A DNA stretch of 64,000 nucleotides from Nannobrachium achirus (Eukaryota > Chordata > Actinopteri > Myctophiformes > Myctophidae): contig OY997642.1 in NCBI GenBank assembly GCA_963921795.1, positions 61,279,409 to 61,343,408 on the forward strand. Direction: 5' to 3'. Each line of letters begins with the position of its first letter. Position 1 is the first letter of the stretch. Under the pieces are notes generated by a model, which ran no database searches, had not been told where the DNA came from, and worked only from the letters and a program-made list of their open reading frames with translations. Of the stretch, positions 22,705 through 33,105 are shown in pieces. Made by a program: the position numbers and the translations under genes.

Positions 22705-23018
22705 TAGGGATGTCCCGATACCACTTTTTGGCTGACCAAGTACAAGTACGAGTAATTCATTTGAGTGCTTAAATAATGTGTGGCGCTGGCGCTCCAAAAT
22801 AAAATGCTTTAAATGATTATGTTGTCATGCCTAGAGTGAGAGAAGGTGAAAATACTGTTCATTAGTTGAACTAACACACACAAAACTGCGTCTTAGGACT
22901 TTTGATATATTACCAACACATTTATGAAACAAAATGGTATCTGGCACTGCCGTGAGCAATATCGGACAGTACAGCAAAATAGGCTGGTATCGGAGCGAGT
23001 ACCGATACCGCATCCCTA
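22705..23018. mobile_element. Non-autonomous hAT element with exact 8-bp duplication
   Basis: Ends TAGGGATGTCCCGATACCA and GGTACCGATA-type complement (right end CCGATACCGCATCCCTA). ACCCTCAC stands immediately outside both ends (22697-22704 and 23019-23026). No coding capacity. Confidence 0.85.
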
Positions 23019-23173
23019 ACCCTCACCAATCAGTTCCATTACCATTCACCAAGTAACGATTCCATTCTACATGACAATTGTCAATTACTGCACAACATGG
23101 CAAATTTCAATCCACACAAGTAGTCCGATATACTGAACATATTTAATTTAGAATTATATTACATAAATTATAT

Positions 23174-23483
23174 TACCGTAATTGCTGGACTATTATAAGC
23201 CGCGGCTTTTTTCCCATGTTTTGAACCCTGCGACTTATACAACGGTGCGGCTTATACAGAGATTTTTAGAGCCAACGGCCAGTTAGTTAGTTTTACAATG
23301 GTCTTTAACAAGGATTTATATATAGAATTTTACAGCTAACGGCCACCAGGGGCGCTCTAGCGGGAAGGACGCCTGCGGCTTATAGTCAGGTGCGGCTTAT
23401 ACATGTAAATATTTGTTTTTTGTTCTAAATTTAACTGGTGCGGCTTATATTCAGGTGCGGCTTATAGACCAGCAATTACAGTA
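23174..23483. mobile_element. MITE with CGGCTTATA repeats
   Basis: Inverted ends TACCGTAATTGCTGGACTAT and AGACCAGCAATTACAGTA. The interior repeats GGTGCGGCTTATA several times, a signature of a widespread vertebrate MITE family. TA at both edges suggests a TA duplication. Confidence 0.8.
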
Positions 23484-24734
23484 TAACTAGAAATACTGTT
23501 CCTATGAAACAGTGTGGGCTCACATGTAACACCATGTATGTATGGGCACAAAGATCTACCCTCTACCCTTTGGCCCTGCCTTTGTACTGTCGAGGAGAAC
23601 TTGACTGATAGGCCTAGATTACGTCATTTTGAGGAGAACTTGATAGATAAATCAAATATGCTTAAAACAAAGAACAAGAAAAATGTATATATTTTTGTAT
23701 ATCAAGCAGGTTTCTATTAGAGTTCCTTCGAGCTTGGCTCAGTGAGGCTCTTGGTCTAACATGTATGTTAGTTAAAGACCAAACTTTTTTTTTGGTGCTA
23801 ATTCATTTCATTTTTCCCCAACTATATCACTGTGGTGGAAAAAAACGGTCAAAGTTTTCCCCTGTCAGGCGTTTATTTTAAATGTGTCTTTTTTAGTTTT
23901 GACATGGTCATACGTTATACATAATTATATTTAGGCTTCGATTATCAATTATGTCAAGTATTATGTAGTATGATTATTTTGGACACAAGAAAAGAGCTAC
24001 TACGTCTGCGCTGACAAGCAAGGTTGTGATTTCCTACAAACTGCCAAGTGTAAAACCATCCCACTGCATAAGTCATGAAGACTCTATGGTGATTCAGACA
24101 TGCCAGAGCTATGTTCTGAATATGTGTGAAGGACATATACACATATGTAATGGATTTTAGACTAATGGATTTGTCAAACAGCCAAAATGTATATAGAGTT
24201 TAAGTGGTCAATGTCTGTTCTATAATAATAAGATCTACACAGAAGTAGCTAAAGTTTTCAAATAAATGCAGTGGAGTAAAAAGTACAATATTTGGATCTG
24301 AGATTTGGTGGATGTGGTGGAGTAGAAGTGAAATTATTGGAAATACTAAAGTATAAATACCTTGAATTGAAGGCTACCCAAGTACAGTACTTGAGTAGAT
24401 TTACTCAGTTACTTTATACCACAAGTCTACCATTCATTCAATGGAAGCCACAGCAACACGAGAATACGAATTTTCATGTGACGTTCGTAGCCGCCATCAA
24501 AACTACAACAGCAGCAATGCAAAAAAAAAAAGAGCTGGTTTCAACTTCAGCCACAAAGATAACAAAGCTGCAAATAATGCTGTACAGTTATGCATTAGAG
24601 TTCTCAAATTATGCCTGAGCCCGACAAACCTAAAATAAATGCAAACTGAACCATAGTTCTGGGAGGTGACAAGTGACAAACATGATTTTGAATTAACTCT
24701 AGGTCCTTACCCGTTACCCCTTGAAAAGATAAAA
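23484..24734. other. Intergenic stretch
   Basis: No gene recognised. Short frames here lack any domain. A GAGGAGAACTTGAnnGAT block is duplicated at about 23590 and 23630. Confidence 0.5.
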
Positions 24735-25497
24735 TAATACACGCACGTTTGTTATGCTTAACCTTCCCTATCAGACTCACCTCACCGCTACTCACCAGTT
24801 AAGAGTGGGGTGGCTCAGAGTAGATGACAGAGTACAGCAACTTGCAATGGGCCTGGTGTACAAGATACACTACACCACTATGATACCCAAGTACCTGTCA
24901 AAATACTTTATAAACGTTAAAGATGTCCATAATTACAACACCAGAGGCAGTGCCACAGATCACGTTCAACCCAGAGTCAACTCAAAGAAAGGGTCGAACT
25001 CGTTCTTCTGCTATACCACAAAAATGTGGAATGCCTTACCGAAGGCCATAAAGGAGTGTGGATCACTAGCATCCTTTAAAATTGCCCTGAAAAACCACTT
25101 ACAGGCAGCAGCCGTTCGCAACTGGTAAAAAACCTAGCCCAACCCTACCCTCCCTGCCCCTTCCTTGTATATACTTGTATATTCCTTGTATATACTTACT
25201 GTTTGTTTAGATTTACTGTATATTCCTTGTATATACTTACTGTTTGTTTAGATTTACTGTTTTCTTTTCTTTTTTTTCCCCCTTTTCTTTACATATCTAC
25301 TGCATAGTACTGTGTTCTATTTGTCTGTCATTCAATGTTATATGAGATACTTAAATGGTTTCCTGTTGAAATAAGCTCAGTCTTTTCATGGATCTCCTTT
25401 TAGTAGACCTTGTACCAGTGAACTGTACCGTCATGAATCTGTACATTTTCCTATGCAAACTTCTAATAAAGCCTTCAATCAATCAATCAATCAATGC
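24735..25497 (+). mobile_element. L2-like LINE 3' end with ORF2 C terminus
   Basis: 24754-25128 encodes the C-terminal part of a non-LTR reverse-transcriptase polyprotein. Features are a LPYQTHLTATHQL start, NYNTRGS, TKMWNALPKAIKE and ASFKIALKNHL, ending at a natural stop. A 3' untranslated tail follows, with a 39-bp tandem duplication at about 25180-25260 and a TCAATCAA tail at 25477-25497. It is 5'-truncated: endonuclease and catalytic RT motifs are absent. The tail matches 1195-1452. Confidence 0.85.
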
Positions 25498-25589
25498 TCA
25501 AAGACCACTGTGGGCGTGTTCCTCCCTCCGCGTCATCAGCGCCCACACCCTAGGTGGGGTTGGCGATAGGGCCTTTCTGTGTCTCCTGC

Positions 25590-25621
25590 CGGACGAAGAC
25601 CCTTTCATGGGTCGAAACGTT
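25590..25621 (+). other. Degenerate hammerhead-like motif
   Basis: CGGACGA, then a perfect GACCC/GGGTC stem with a six-base loop, then GAA and palindromic ACGT, followed by AATAAA at 25627. It has the same layout as the minus-strand motif at 10951-10976 but with a G where the hammerhead core needs U4, so probably inactive. Confidence 0.3.
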
Positions 25622-25689
25622 GCCTAATAAAATCCACCTGGGAGCTTCAGACGGTGTGCTGGCCTTCTTCTATCTCTATGTACGTATTT

Positions 25690-25905
25690 TTGCTCAGCAC
25701 CCGGAAAGTTTTTTGTAAGATGTGCGTGCTCATTTGACTTCTAATCCTAGGGTAGATGCCCTCACAAAAACATGCAGTAGTCCTGGTTTCTATACTACCT
25801 CCCCCTAGCCAGCCAGGTGCTCCCCAATTCCCCTGGCGCGGCAGGGGGAGAGCGGAAACCAGGACTACAGGTTAGGTAGTTGGCACTGGGTGAGAAAATG
25901 GGTTG
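25690..25905. repeat. Inverted-repeat element, copy A
   Basis: CATGCAGTAGTCCTGGTTTC and GAAACCAGGACTACAGG form the arms, followed by TTGGCACTGGGTGA. The related copy B is at 26610-26935. Confidence 0.7.
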
Positions 25906-26609
25906 CAAAACCGTGAAAAAACCCCCAAAAAGAAACAATTATAAAGTCCGCTGAAGAGGGGCCGGCTGAAGGCACACTGTATTTCATACATTTAGTAAGA
26001 CTGTATTATAAACTCTTCAGGAGTTGATTTGTGTATTCTGTACAGGTATATTCATATGACCATGCATTAAAAGAGCGACTAGCTCTGTGATGATGGCTTG
26101 TGAATTTGATTAAATACAGCCCTTAAAGCTGAAAGCAAGTAGTGAAGAAAGAGGACAAAAAATTGTTTTGTTTGTCAAACAAAAGTTTGTCCTTGGAAGT
26201 GTATATATATATATATATATTATTAACTGTATAGCTACTTTTTTACACACACACGAGTGTCCTAACACTGGAGGCACCAATACAACCAACCACTCTTCTG
26301 TCCCCTTCATCCTGCCCCGTCTATGACAGCTCCTTCTGTATCCTCTCCAGATACCTTGCATGTTGATACCTCGATATCGATACATTTCCGATATATCGCC
26401 CATCCTTACTGTGAATTACAAGAGGGACGCCAATCTGACTGCCATGTTACCGCAAATCACAGCTTTTCTTGCAACAGAGCCATTCTGATAGGCCCCTTGT
26501 ACACCAAGAAGAGCCAACTGATAGGCCACTTGTACGCCAAGAGCCATTCAAGAAGAGCCAGATGAGAGCGTTGATGAAGCAGACCAATCAGGACTTGCAG
26601 AGTGTATCT
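25906..26609. other. Intergenic stretch
   Basis: A short TA repeat at about 26203-26220 and a local duplication of TGATAGGCC(A/C)CTTGTAC near 26488 and 26519. No gene. Confidence 0.5.
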
Positions 26610-26935
26610 CCCCGTGACAAAAACATGCAGTAATCCTGGTCTCAATAATGCCTCCCCCTGGCCAGCCGGGACGCCTGATTGGAGGGGACAGGAACTGGTT
26701 GGAATAACGTGTTCCTTCCACGCGCTACGTCCAAACCGGGGAAATCCCCACTGTCAGGTGAAAAGAAGCAACTTGGACTCCTCATGCATAGAAGGAAGCA
26801 TGAGGTCAGTCTGTTGTCTCCCCAGGCACGGCAGAGGGAGAGCAGAGCCCATGATTACAGGCAATTGGCACTGGGTGAAAATGGGTTACACAATCGTGGG
26901 ATAAAAATTATAAAGAGGATATTTTCGATAATAAA
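26610..26935. repeat. Inverted-repeat element, copy B
   Basis: CATGCAGTAATCCTGGTCTC and CATGATTACAGGCAATTGGC repeat the ends of copy A, with a different GC-rich middle. Confidence 0.7.
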
Positions 26936-27229
26936 TTAGATTTTCTATTTGTTTGGCCCGCTGAAGAAATAAATAAATGAAGCATATTAACATTTTGAAA
27001 ATATCGTGTGGCTTGTAACGATCTGGTCCAATATTTAGTTCAGTGACCATGGAGCTAAAGAATGTTTAAGAAGCTGTGTTTGCGTTCATTCTCCCATGGG
27101 AATGAATAGACGGCAACTTGCTTCCGGTCTCCTAAAAAAAGGAGTCCACCTACTTCACGCAGATGCAGAGATGGAGAGTCTCGCCATTTCTGTCCTGGGG
27201 GCGCCTGCACTAGGAAGAAGCCATGACGG

Positions 27230-27660
27230 ACGGACACATTTGTCCGCGTACGGACATATTGATGACCCCTGCTGACGGCCCATTGTTCCACAACGCATTA
27301 CCATTTGGCGGCGTGCGTTAAAACTACGCCCAATCCTAAACTTCTTTCACTTCTCACGTGCCCAAGGGAGAAGTGAAAGCTACCTCTGAGAAAGGTGAAT
27401 TTTCAGGGCAGTTTTGAAGGAAGCCAGTGAACCAGCCAGGAAGCAGAAGAACCTCCACAGATTAAAGAGGAACAAGAGGAGCTTCTTGAAAGACCAGAGG
27501 AGGCTGATGGATCAACCATGGACATCACTAGTTAGTAAGGTGTGGAGCCACGCTCCCTCACGTAAGAACTTAATTACTACCAATGTATTATTATTACTAC
27601 TAATGTATTATTACTATACTACTAATCTATTATTACTACTAATGTATTATTACTACTAAG
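27230..27660 (+). pseudogene. ZNF N-terminal exon fragment plus TA-rich minisatellite
   Basis: 27430-27530 reads, in one frame, EAEEPPQIKEEQEELLERPE and EADGSTMDITS. This is the acidic PPQIKEEQEEL exon found at the N terminus of many fish C2H2 zinc-finger proteins. A CACTTCTCACGTG block lies upstream and TACTAATGTATTATTAC-type repeats follow from 27570. No initiating ATG or downstream finger exon is attached. Copies occur at 31065-31455 and, in part, at 30540-30825. Confidence 0.7.
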
Positions 27661-28240
27661 CAGTTTGGTTTGAAGTTGAACTGCAACACACCACCCTGCC
27701 TGTCAGGTCTATCATAGACATGAACGTTAACCGCTGCACCCCAGGAGTGGTGGGTGTGGCCAGGGGGTCCCCACCGACCATCATATCGGCCAGCACGCTA
27801 CACCACAGCAACGGACCAGGTTGCCATGGAGACGCCATGGGTGGCGCTACAGGGGTGGAGGTGTCGGGCCGATGGACATCTGGGCGGTTATCAAACAGCA
27901 GCTCCGTTGTAAGTTAATATAGGCCTAAATGTATTTTTACTAGAAAGTGCTAGTAATATAATTTAGCTGACATGTTTATTTATACCTTTTCCTCTTTCCT
28001 TTCATTCAAACCCAAAAGACTGTCGAGTGCCGAAACAATGGATGTCGCCGGAAGTTCATTAGCGAGGCTGCCATGAAGCACCACAAATGTCTACATGCCC
28101 ATATAATACCGGTGCCAGCCTTGTGGGAAAACCTTCTTCCACCAAGTACATCTGGAGTCACACATGACAATGCACAGTGATCCTAAGCCTGATGTCTTCC
28201 ATTGCGAGCCTATCGGGTCAAAGATATTCATAGACTTGCA
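27660..28240 (+). pseudogene. Broken two-exon C2H2 zinc-finger gene
   Basis: An open frame (27660-27908, with LPVRSIIDMNVNRC) ends at a donor GTAAGT. An intron of about 110 bp ends in AAAAG before 28019. Exon 2 starts TVECRNNGCRRKF and contains one finger, with MKHHKCLH. A one-base shift then leads into YRCQPCGKTFFHQVHLESHM, a proper C2H2 finger, and a third finger (VFHCEPIGSKIF) has lost its second cysteine. The hairpin at 28259-28333 cuts it off. The gene family is not identified beyond C2H2. Confidence 0.65.
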
Positions 28241-28258
28241 CACATTTTCACGATTTTT

Positions 28259-28333
28259 CAAAAATAGCAGATCTACAAGCTCGCAGCGCGGCACTCGGTG
28301 CCGCGCTGTGAGCTTGTATATCTGCTATTTTTC
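28259..28333. repeat. GATCTACAAGC hairpin inside the ZNF remnant
   Basis: Arms of about 35 bp: AAAAATAGCAGATCTACAAG, then GCGCGGCAC, a three-base loop and the near-perfect complement. It is the best-preserved copy of the GCGGCAC subtype. Confidence 0.88.
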
Positions 28334-28618
28334 TAAGGTTAAAGCATACAATAATGGTTAAAGTGGTTAAAATCTAACGCGACTCGGGCGCGTTCCCGGT
28401 ATCTGTTAATTTCGAGTCTGTCTTGGTGCATTTATAGTCCACCGGTGGAGTGTCATTCTTGCACCATATGATTGCTGTATGCCTGGAAATGGAAATGTGT
28501 GGGAACTCTGAAATAAAATATTGTCACTGTCGGGCAGAAACGTATCTTCAAGTTTCCCATTTGTATGTTTTTCTTAAATCAAAGCCCTGCTTCATCATAC
28601 AAGACTGTCGCAAAAGAC

Positions 28619-28700
28619 AAGTGAAAATAGCAGATCTACAAGCACACAATGCCAATATGGCACATATACTATATGAATATTGTGGACGCTTGTAGAATGT
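28619..28700. repeat. Decayed GATCTACAAGC hairpin
   Basis: The left arm (AGTGAAAATAGCAGATCTAC) is intact, the right arm is largely lost, and the upstream flank matches the foldback module (GCCCTGCTTCATCATACAAG). Confidence 0.65.
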
Positions 28701-29110
28701 GGATATCAACAGGAAACCAGAGGATGCACTGCAGACTGTCCCTGACCACATATGAAGACTGTTTGGAGAATAACGACTATCTGAAGTTGGATGTTAAACT
28801 ATTTTAAATCAACCCATAGAAACACTCCTCTTTAAATGTTATTGTTGGATTAGTCTTTAAAAACAGAATGGCAAGAGGGCGTTTAAGGATGGAGAAATGG
28901 GAGAAGACCAACCTTATTTCCTACAGAGGGAAACGTATGTCTGCAAATGACTTTAGTATAGAAAGGTTATGAAATCTTCCTCTGCTGTCATCTGATAATT
29001 TACCCTTTCGTGCCTTTAGGGCAGGGGTCTTCAACAGGGGTCCTCCAAATCTTCCAATCCTTTTTATATTAACTTGAACCATAGTGTCCATATTCTGAGA
29101 ACCGTAGCCA
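28701..29110. other. Intergenic stretch
   Basis: A hAT-like left end, GCAGGGGTCTTCAACAGGGG, near 29031 leads into the hairpin at 29111. No gene. Confidence 0.5.
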
Positions 29111-29179
29111 AACATAGCAGATCTACAAGCTCAGAGCTTGTAGATCTACAAGCTCAGAGCTTGTAGATCGTCTATTTTC
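29111..29179. repeat. Double GATCTACAAGC palindrome
   Basis: GATCTACAAGCTCAGAGCTTG is present twice in tandem, each half self-complementary, bounded by ATAGCAG and GTCTATTTTC. It can fold as one long or two short hairpins. Confidence 0.8.
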
Positions 29180-29600
29180 GACAAAGAGGTTTGGTGTAAA
29201 GGGGGAAAAGAGCACACTAAGTACAGAGTGAAAGTTCAAGTGTATTACTGTAGGTAATGACAGCTCATGTGGTTAAATATCTGAAAACACAAAATACACT
29301 GATGATTGTGCTGTCAAACTATGAAATTATAGACCTTACCCGTTCTAATATATGTGCTGCAAAATATGTGCAGAGTGTGGGTTATGGGGAAAGTAACTGT
29401 AACTGCATGGTGCGTGCGTGAGAATATGTGGGAGCGTCATAATGTAAGGAGCAGCCCATGGAGTGTATATTTATGATGAATACAAATAATTTAACAGCAA
29501 AATTAGGTGAATAGAAGTATGAGGATGTATTTGCTCCACATAACTTTTCTATACCCGTTGGAAGATGAGACACACATCACCCGTTGCATGCGTGACCCAT

Positions 29601-29604
<4 letters not shown>
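29180..29604. other. Intergenic stretch
   Basis: No feature found. Confidence 0.5.

Positions 29605-29669
<65 letters not shown>
29605..29669. repeat. GA microsatellite
   Basis: About 32 uninterrupted AG units. Confidence 0.97.
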
Positions 29670-29672
<3 letters not shown>

Positions 29673-30539
29673 CAACATTCCTAACTGTGAGAGAGGTGTG
29701 TGTGGGCCCGGGGCTCCAGATCCCATGGCCTGGAGGAACGGACCGTAACCCTGACAACAGGCTGTAGAGCCTAGAGTGTAGAGTGAAGAAACGCTAATAA
29801 ATAGCTAGAATTTGGTTAAAATGAAATTCGGGCTCCGTCACCGTGTGTATAATGCTAATGGCCAATGCCATGTTAAATTTGAGATCAGTCGCTGAAGCGA
29901 GTGAATAGATAATGCATTTTGTGACTGACCTACTGACTGCTCTCCCTAATTATAGTATGGATAACTATGTCTTTTTTTGTTTTAACTTTGAACAATACAG
30001 TACCCAACCTCTAGGGTAGTGGTTCTCTAAGTGGGCTCTGCGGACCCCTAGGGGTCCTTGAGAGGGTTCCAGGGGAATGTGGATGTGGAGTGGTATTGTA
30101 TTGTTCGGTACAGGGTCATTCGGTTCGGTACAGGGTCTTTCGGTTCGGTATTCGGTATTCGGTTCGATATGTTTCACCCCTAACACATATATCTCCTTTT
30201 ATGGCCCGTTCTATCCGTGACATCAGGTTAGTGGAAAAAAAAAACTCAAAACGTGGCAGAGAACGACCAAAGTCGAAAGACAATGTTGGCACCGGCAGTA
30301 AATTAGTTAAGTAATAAAAGGTTGAACTACAATGTAAAACAAATATAATACAGTGATTAAAACATTTGAAATAAAGGTATCAATATATCTGTATCTTATC
30401 TATTCCAGGTTTGTTTGTTTGGAGCACGTCGAGCAGCAACAGCTGCATCCGCCATCTTGAGCAAGCTGAAAGATATTACTATACATATATAGCAATATTG
30501 TCTAAAAGAATCAAACAAACTGGTCACGGAATGGATTTT
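29670..30539. other. Intergenic, with hAT MITE debris
   Basis: A hAT-like end AGTGGTTCTCTAAGTGGG lies at about 30018. A TTCGGTTCGGTA repeat ending GTTTCACCCCTAA lies at 30103-30183. Both are remnants without partners. No gene. Confidence 0.5.
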
Positions 30540-30825
30540 GAGGTAGACCACAGATGAAAGAGGAACAAGGAGCTTCTTGAAAGACCAGAGGCTGCTTATG
30601 GATCAACCATGACATCACTAGTTAGTAAGGTGTGGAGCCATGCTCCCTCACGTAAGAACTTCAGTACTACTTATGTATTATTACAATAATATATTATTAC
30701 TAATGGATTATTACTATTACTATTATATTATTACTACACTACTAATGTATTATTACTACACTATTAATGTATTATTACTACACTACTAATGTATTATTAC
30801 TATACTACTAATGTATAGTAGGAAC
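30540..30825 (+). pseudogene. ZNF N-terminal exon fragment, partial, plus minisatellite
   Basis: Repeats the GAGCTTCTTGAAAGACCAGA part of the acidic exon and the ATGACATCACTAGTTAG end. TACTAATGTATTATTAC-type repeats follow at 30660-30825. The left half of the exon is missing. Confidence 0.6.
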
Positions 30826-31064
30826 TGGCCTCCAGCAGGAGAAGAGGCTGTTGGTCAGCTTTGACAAAATAAAAAACCACACGGCAGCTGTCCTGTCCAC
30901 AGATCTCCAAGCCCACGTGGAGACGATCGGTTGGGGTCTCTCCTGATGAGGACACCCCCGAAAGATCGGATGGCTGCGTGTAGAAGTCCATATTTAATAT
31001 GGTGCCATGGCATGGGCAGACCCCATCTAATATAGGCCTAAATGTATCCAGGCATAATTTAGCC
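30826..31064. other. Unassigned, with open frames on both strands
   Basis: The plus strand reads TGLQQEKRLLVSFDKIKNH and onward to a stop, and the minus strand is open for 63 codons. Neither is recognisable. It may be another ZNF-associated exon, but I cannot support that. Confidence 0.35.
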
Positions 31065-31455
31065 TATTGTGTATGATGACCCCTGCTGACTGCCCATTGT
31101 TCCACAACGCATTACCATTTGGTGGCGTGCGTTAAAACTACGCCCACTCCTACACTTCTTTCACTTCTCACGTGCCCAAGGGAGAAGTGAAAGCGCTACC
31201 TCTGAGAAAGGTGAATTTTCAGGGCAGTTTTGAAGGAAGCCAGTGAACCAGCCAGGAAGCAGAAGAACCTCCACAGATTAAAGAGAAACAAGAGGAGCTT
31301 CTTGAAAGACCAGAGGAGGCTGATGGATCAACCATGACATCACTAGTTAGTAAGGTGTGGAGCCACACTCCCTCACATAATAAGAACTTAATTAGGCTAC
31401 TACTAACGTATTATTATTACTACTACTACTACTACTACTAATGCATTATTATATT
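31065..31455 (+). pseudogene. ZNF N-terminal exon fragment, third copy
   Basis: Almost identical to 27230-27620: the same CACTTCTCACGTG block, the same EEPPQIKE(E/K) acidic frame and the same TACTAC minisatellite. The near identity points to a recent local duplication. Confidence 0.7.
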
Positions 31456-32020
31456 GTGCAGAATGCAGCTCTTCTGAAGGAACAGCCCACCAGCAGTCAC
31501 AACAGGGAGGTTGGTCGGTCATCTTGAGCAAGCTGAAAGAGACATATACGTCAAGAAAAGTCAAGCGCACCTACACGGTCTCCATCTAAACGTTCTCCTT
31601 CTAAATGTAAAGCAGCCCATTCTGGGACTGTGTTCACTTCTATGCCTAAAATGTGCCACTGGAAGTCTCTCTCTGTGAAAAAAAATAAAAAAAAATATCA
31701 AACCTCGGTTCGAGCTGTGAAATCTGTTCTAGATCTAGAACACAATGTATAGACATTGTGTTCTAGATCTATACTTTCTATGTGCTTTAGTTCTATATTT
31801 TTATGAATTCCGAATTAATGATTTTGTCTGGAGGGCCAAACTGTCATGTGAAGCTTGACCAATCCTCAATTCTGAATGAACGGGACATGTGTGTGGACTA
31901 CAAGTGCTCATACGGCCCTACCACCCTGTGCAAAAAAAGCGATTTAACAGACAATTTTAATATTTGTTTTATAAAAAAAGTTACTTTAAGCCCTGCATAC
32001 GGCCCTACCACCCTGAGCTA
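31456..32020. other. Spacer with a hairpin and MITE end
   Basis: A perfect hairpin at 31730-31771 (TAGATCTAGAACACAATGT arms). The piece at about 31945-31990 matches the right end of the MITE at 34481-34885. CATACGGCCCTACCACCCTG, a piece of module M2, occurs at 31911 and 31996. Confidence 0.6.
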
Positions 32021-32027
32021 GGATACA

Positions 32028-32540
32028 GAGCCAAAGACTGTAAAAATGGGACCCAATGCCTCCCTGCTTGGCACTCAACATCAAGGGTTGGATTGGGGTT
32101 AAGTCCCTGTGACATACTAGCGTCATGTCCAGGGGGCCTGCTTGAACATCAAAATCAACAGAGCCAAAGACTGTAAAAATGGGACCCAATGCCTCCCTGC
32201 TTGGCACTCAACATCAAGGGTTGGATTGGGGTTAAGTCCCTGTGACATACTAGCGTCATGTCCAGGGGGCCTGCTTGAACATCAAAATCAACAGATCCAA
32301 AGACTGTAAAAATGGGACCCAATGCCTCCCTGCTTGGCACTCAACATCAAGGGTTGGATTGGGGTTAAGTCCCTGTGACATACTAGCGTCATGTCCAGGG
32401 GGCCTGCTTGAACATCAAAATCAACAGAGCCAAAGACTGTAAAAATGGGACCCAATGCCTCCCTGCTTGGCACTCAACATCAAGGGTTGGATTGGGGTTA
32501 ATTCCCTGTGACATACTAGCGTCATGTCTAGGGGGGCATC
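32028..32540 (+). repeat. 133-bp tandem array derived from a SINE body
   Basis: Four units start at 32028, 32161, 32294 and 32427 with an exact period of 133 bp. The last is cut short. Units are nearly identical. Each contains GACTGTAAAAATGGGACCC and AGCGTCATGTC. The same sequence forms the body of the SINE at 45513-45690, so the array is an amplified SINE body. The long minus-strand frames across it are by-products of the period. Confidence 0.9.
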
Positions 32541-32547
32541 CTCAACC

Positions 32548-32640
32548 GGCTCAGTGGCCTTGTGGTTAGAGTGTCCGCCCTGAGATTGGGAGGTCGGGGG
32601 TTCGATTCCCTGGCCTGACCAAAGACTGAAGTCGTCCTCT
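32548..32640 (+). mobile_element. tRNA-derived SINE head
   Basis: A tRNA-like sequence with an A-box-like TGGCCTTGTGGTTAGAGTG and a perfect B box GGTTCGATTCC at about 32599-32610. It is followed by only a few bases of body (CCAAAGACTG) before unrelated sequence, so it is a truncated insertion next to the tandem array. Confidence 0.8.
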
Positions 32641-32850
32641 AACATAGCCTATTTGAAATAAAGGTATCTATATATAATTAATATGTACTAACTACAAAGG
32701 AAAAAGAAGAGACCTGGTTAATTAGTGCAGCTGGCTGCACTAAGCAAACCCCTTATTCTACTATAGCATTGCTTCCCGAGGTTATCTTTTGTGCTTTCTT
32801 TCTTGTTTTGCAAACTGGTCACGGAATGGATTTTGAGGTAGACCACAGAT

Positions 32851-33105
32851 GACCAAAGACTGTAAAAATGGGACCCAATGCCTCCCTGCTTGGAACTCAA
32901 CATCAAGGGTTGGATTGGGGTTAAGTCCCTGTGACATACTAGCGTCATGTCCAGGGGGCCTGCTTGAACATCAAAATCATTCTCAAGACTGTAAAAATGG
33001 GACCCAATGCCTCCCTGCTTCGAACTCAACATCAAGGGTTGGATTGGGGTTAAATCCCTGTGACATACTAGCGTCATGTCCAGGGGGCCTGCTTGAACAT
33101 CAAGG
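32851..33105 (+). repeat. Two further SINE-body units
   Basis: Two copies spaced 129 bp, differing slightly from the 133-bp array. The first is preceded by GGTCACGGAATGGATTTTGA, also found at 30522. Confidence 0.8.

Noticed and set aside
31986-32645. Four nearly identical minus-strand frames of about 61-74 codons, looking like a repeat protein family
   Set aside because: They arise from the 133-bp tandem SINE-body units. The period is not a multiple of three, so each starts anew in another phase, and no conserved domain is present.
32028-33105. Regularly spaced repeats resembling a CRISPR array
   Set aside because: Units are contiguous 133-bp tandem copies without unique spacers, in a vertebrate genome, and match a SINE.
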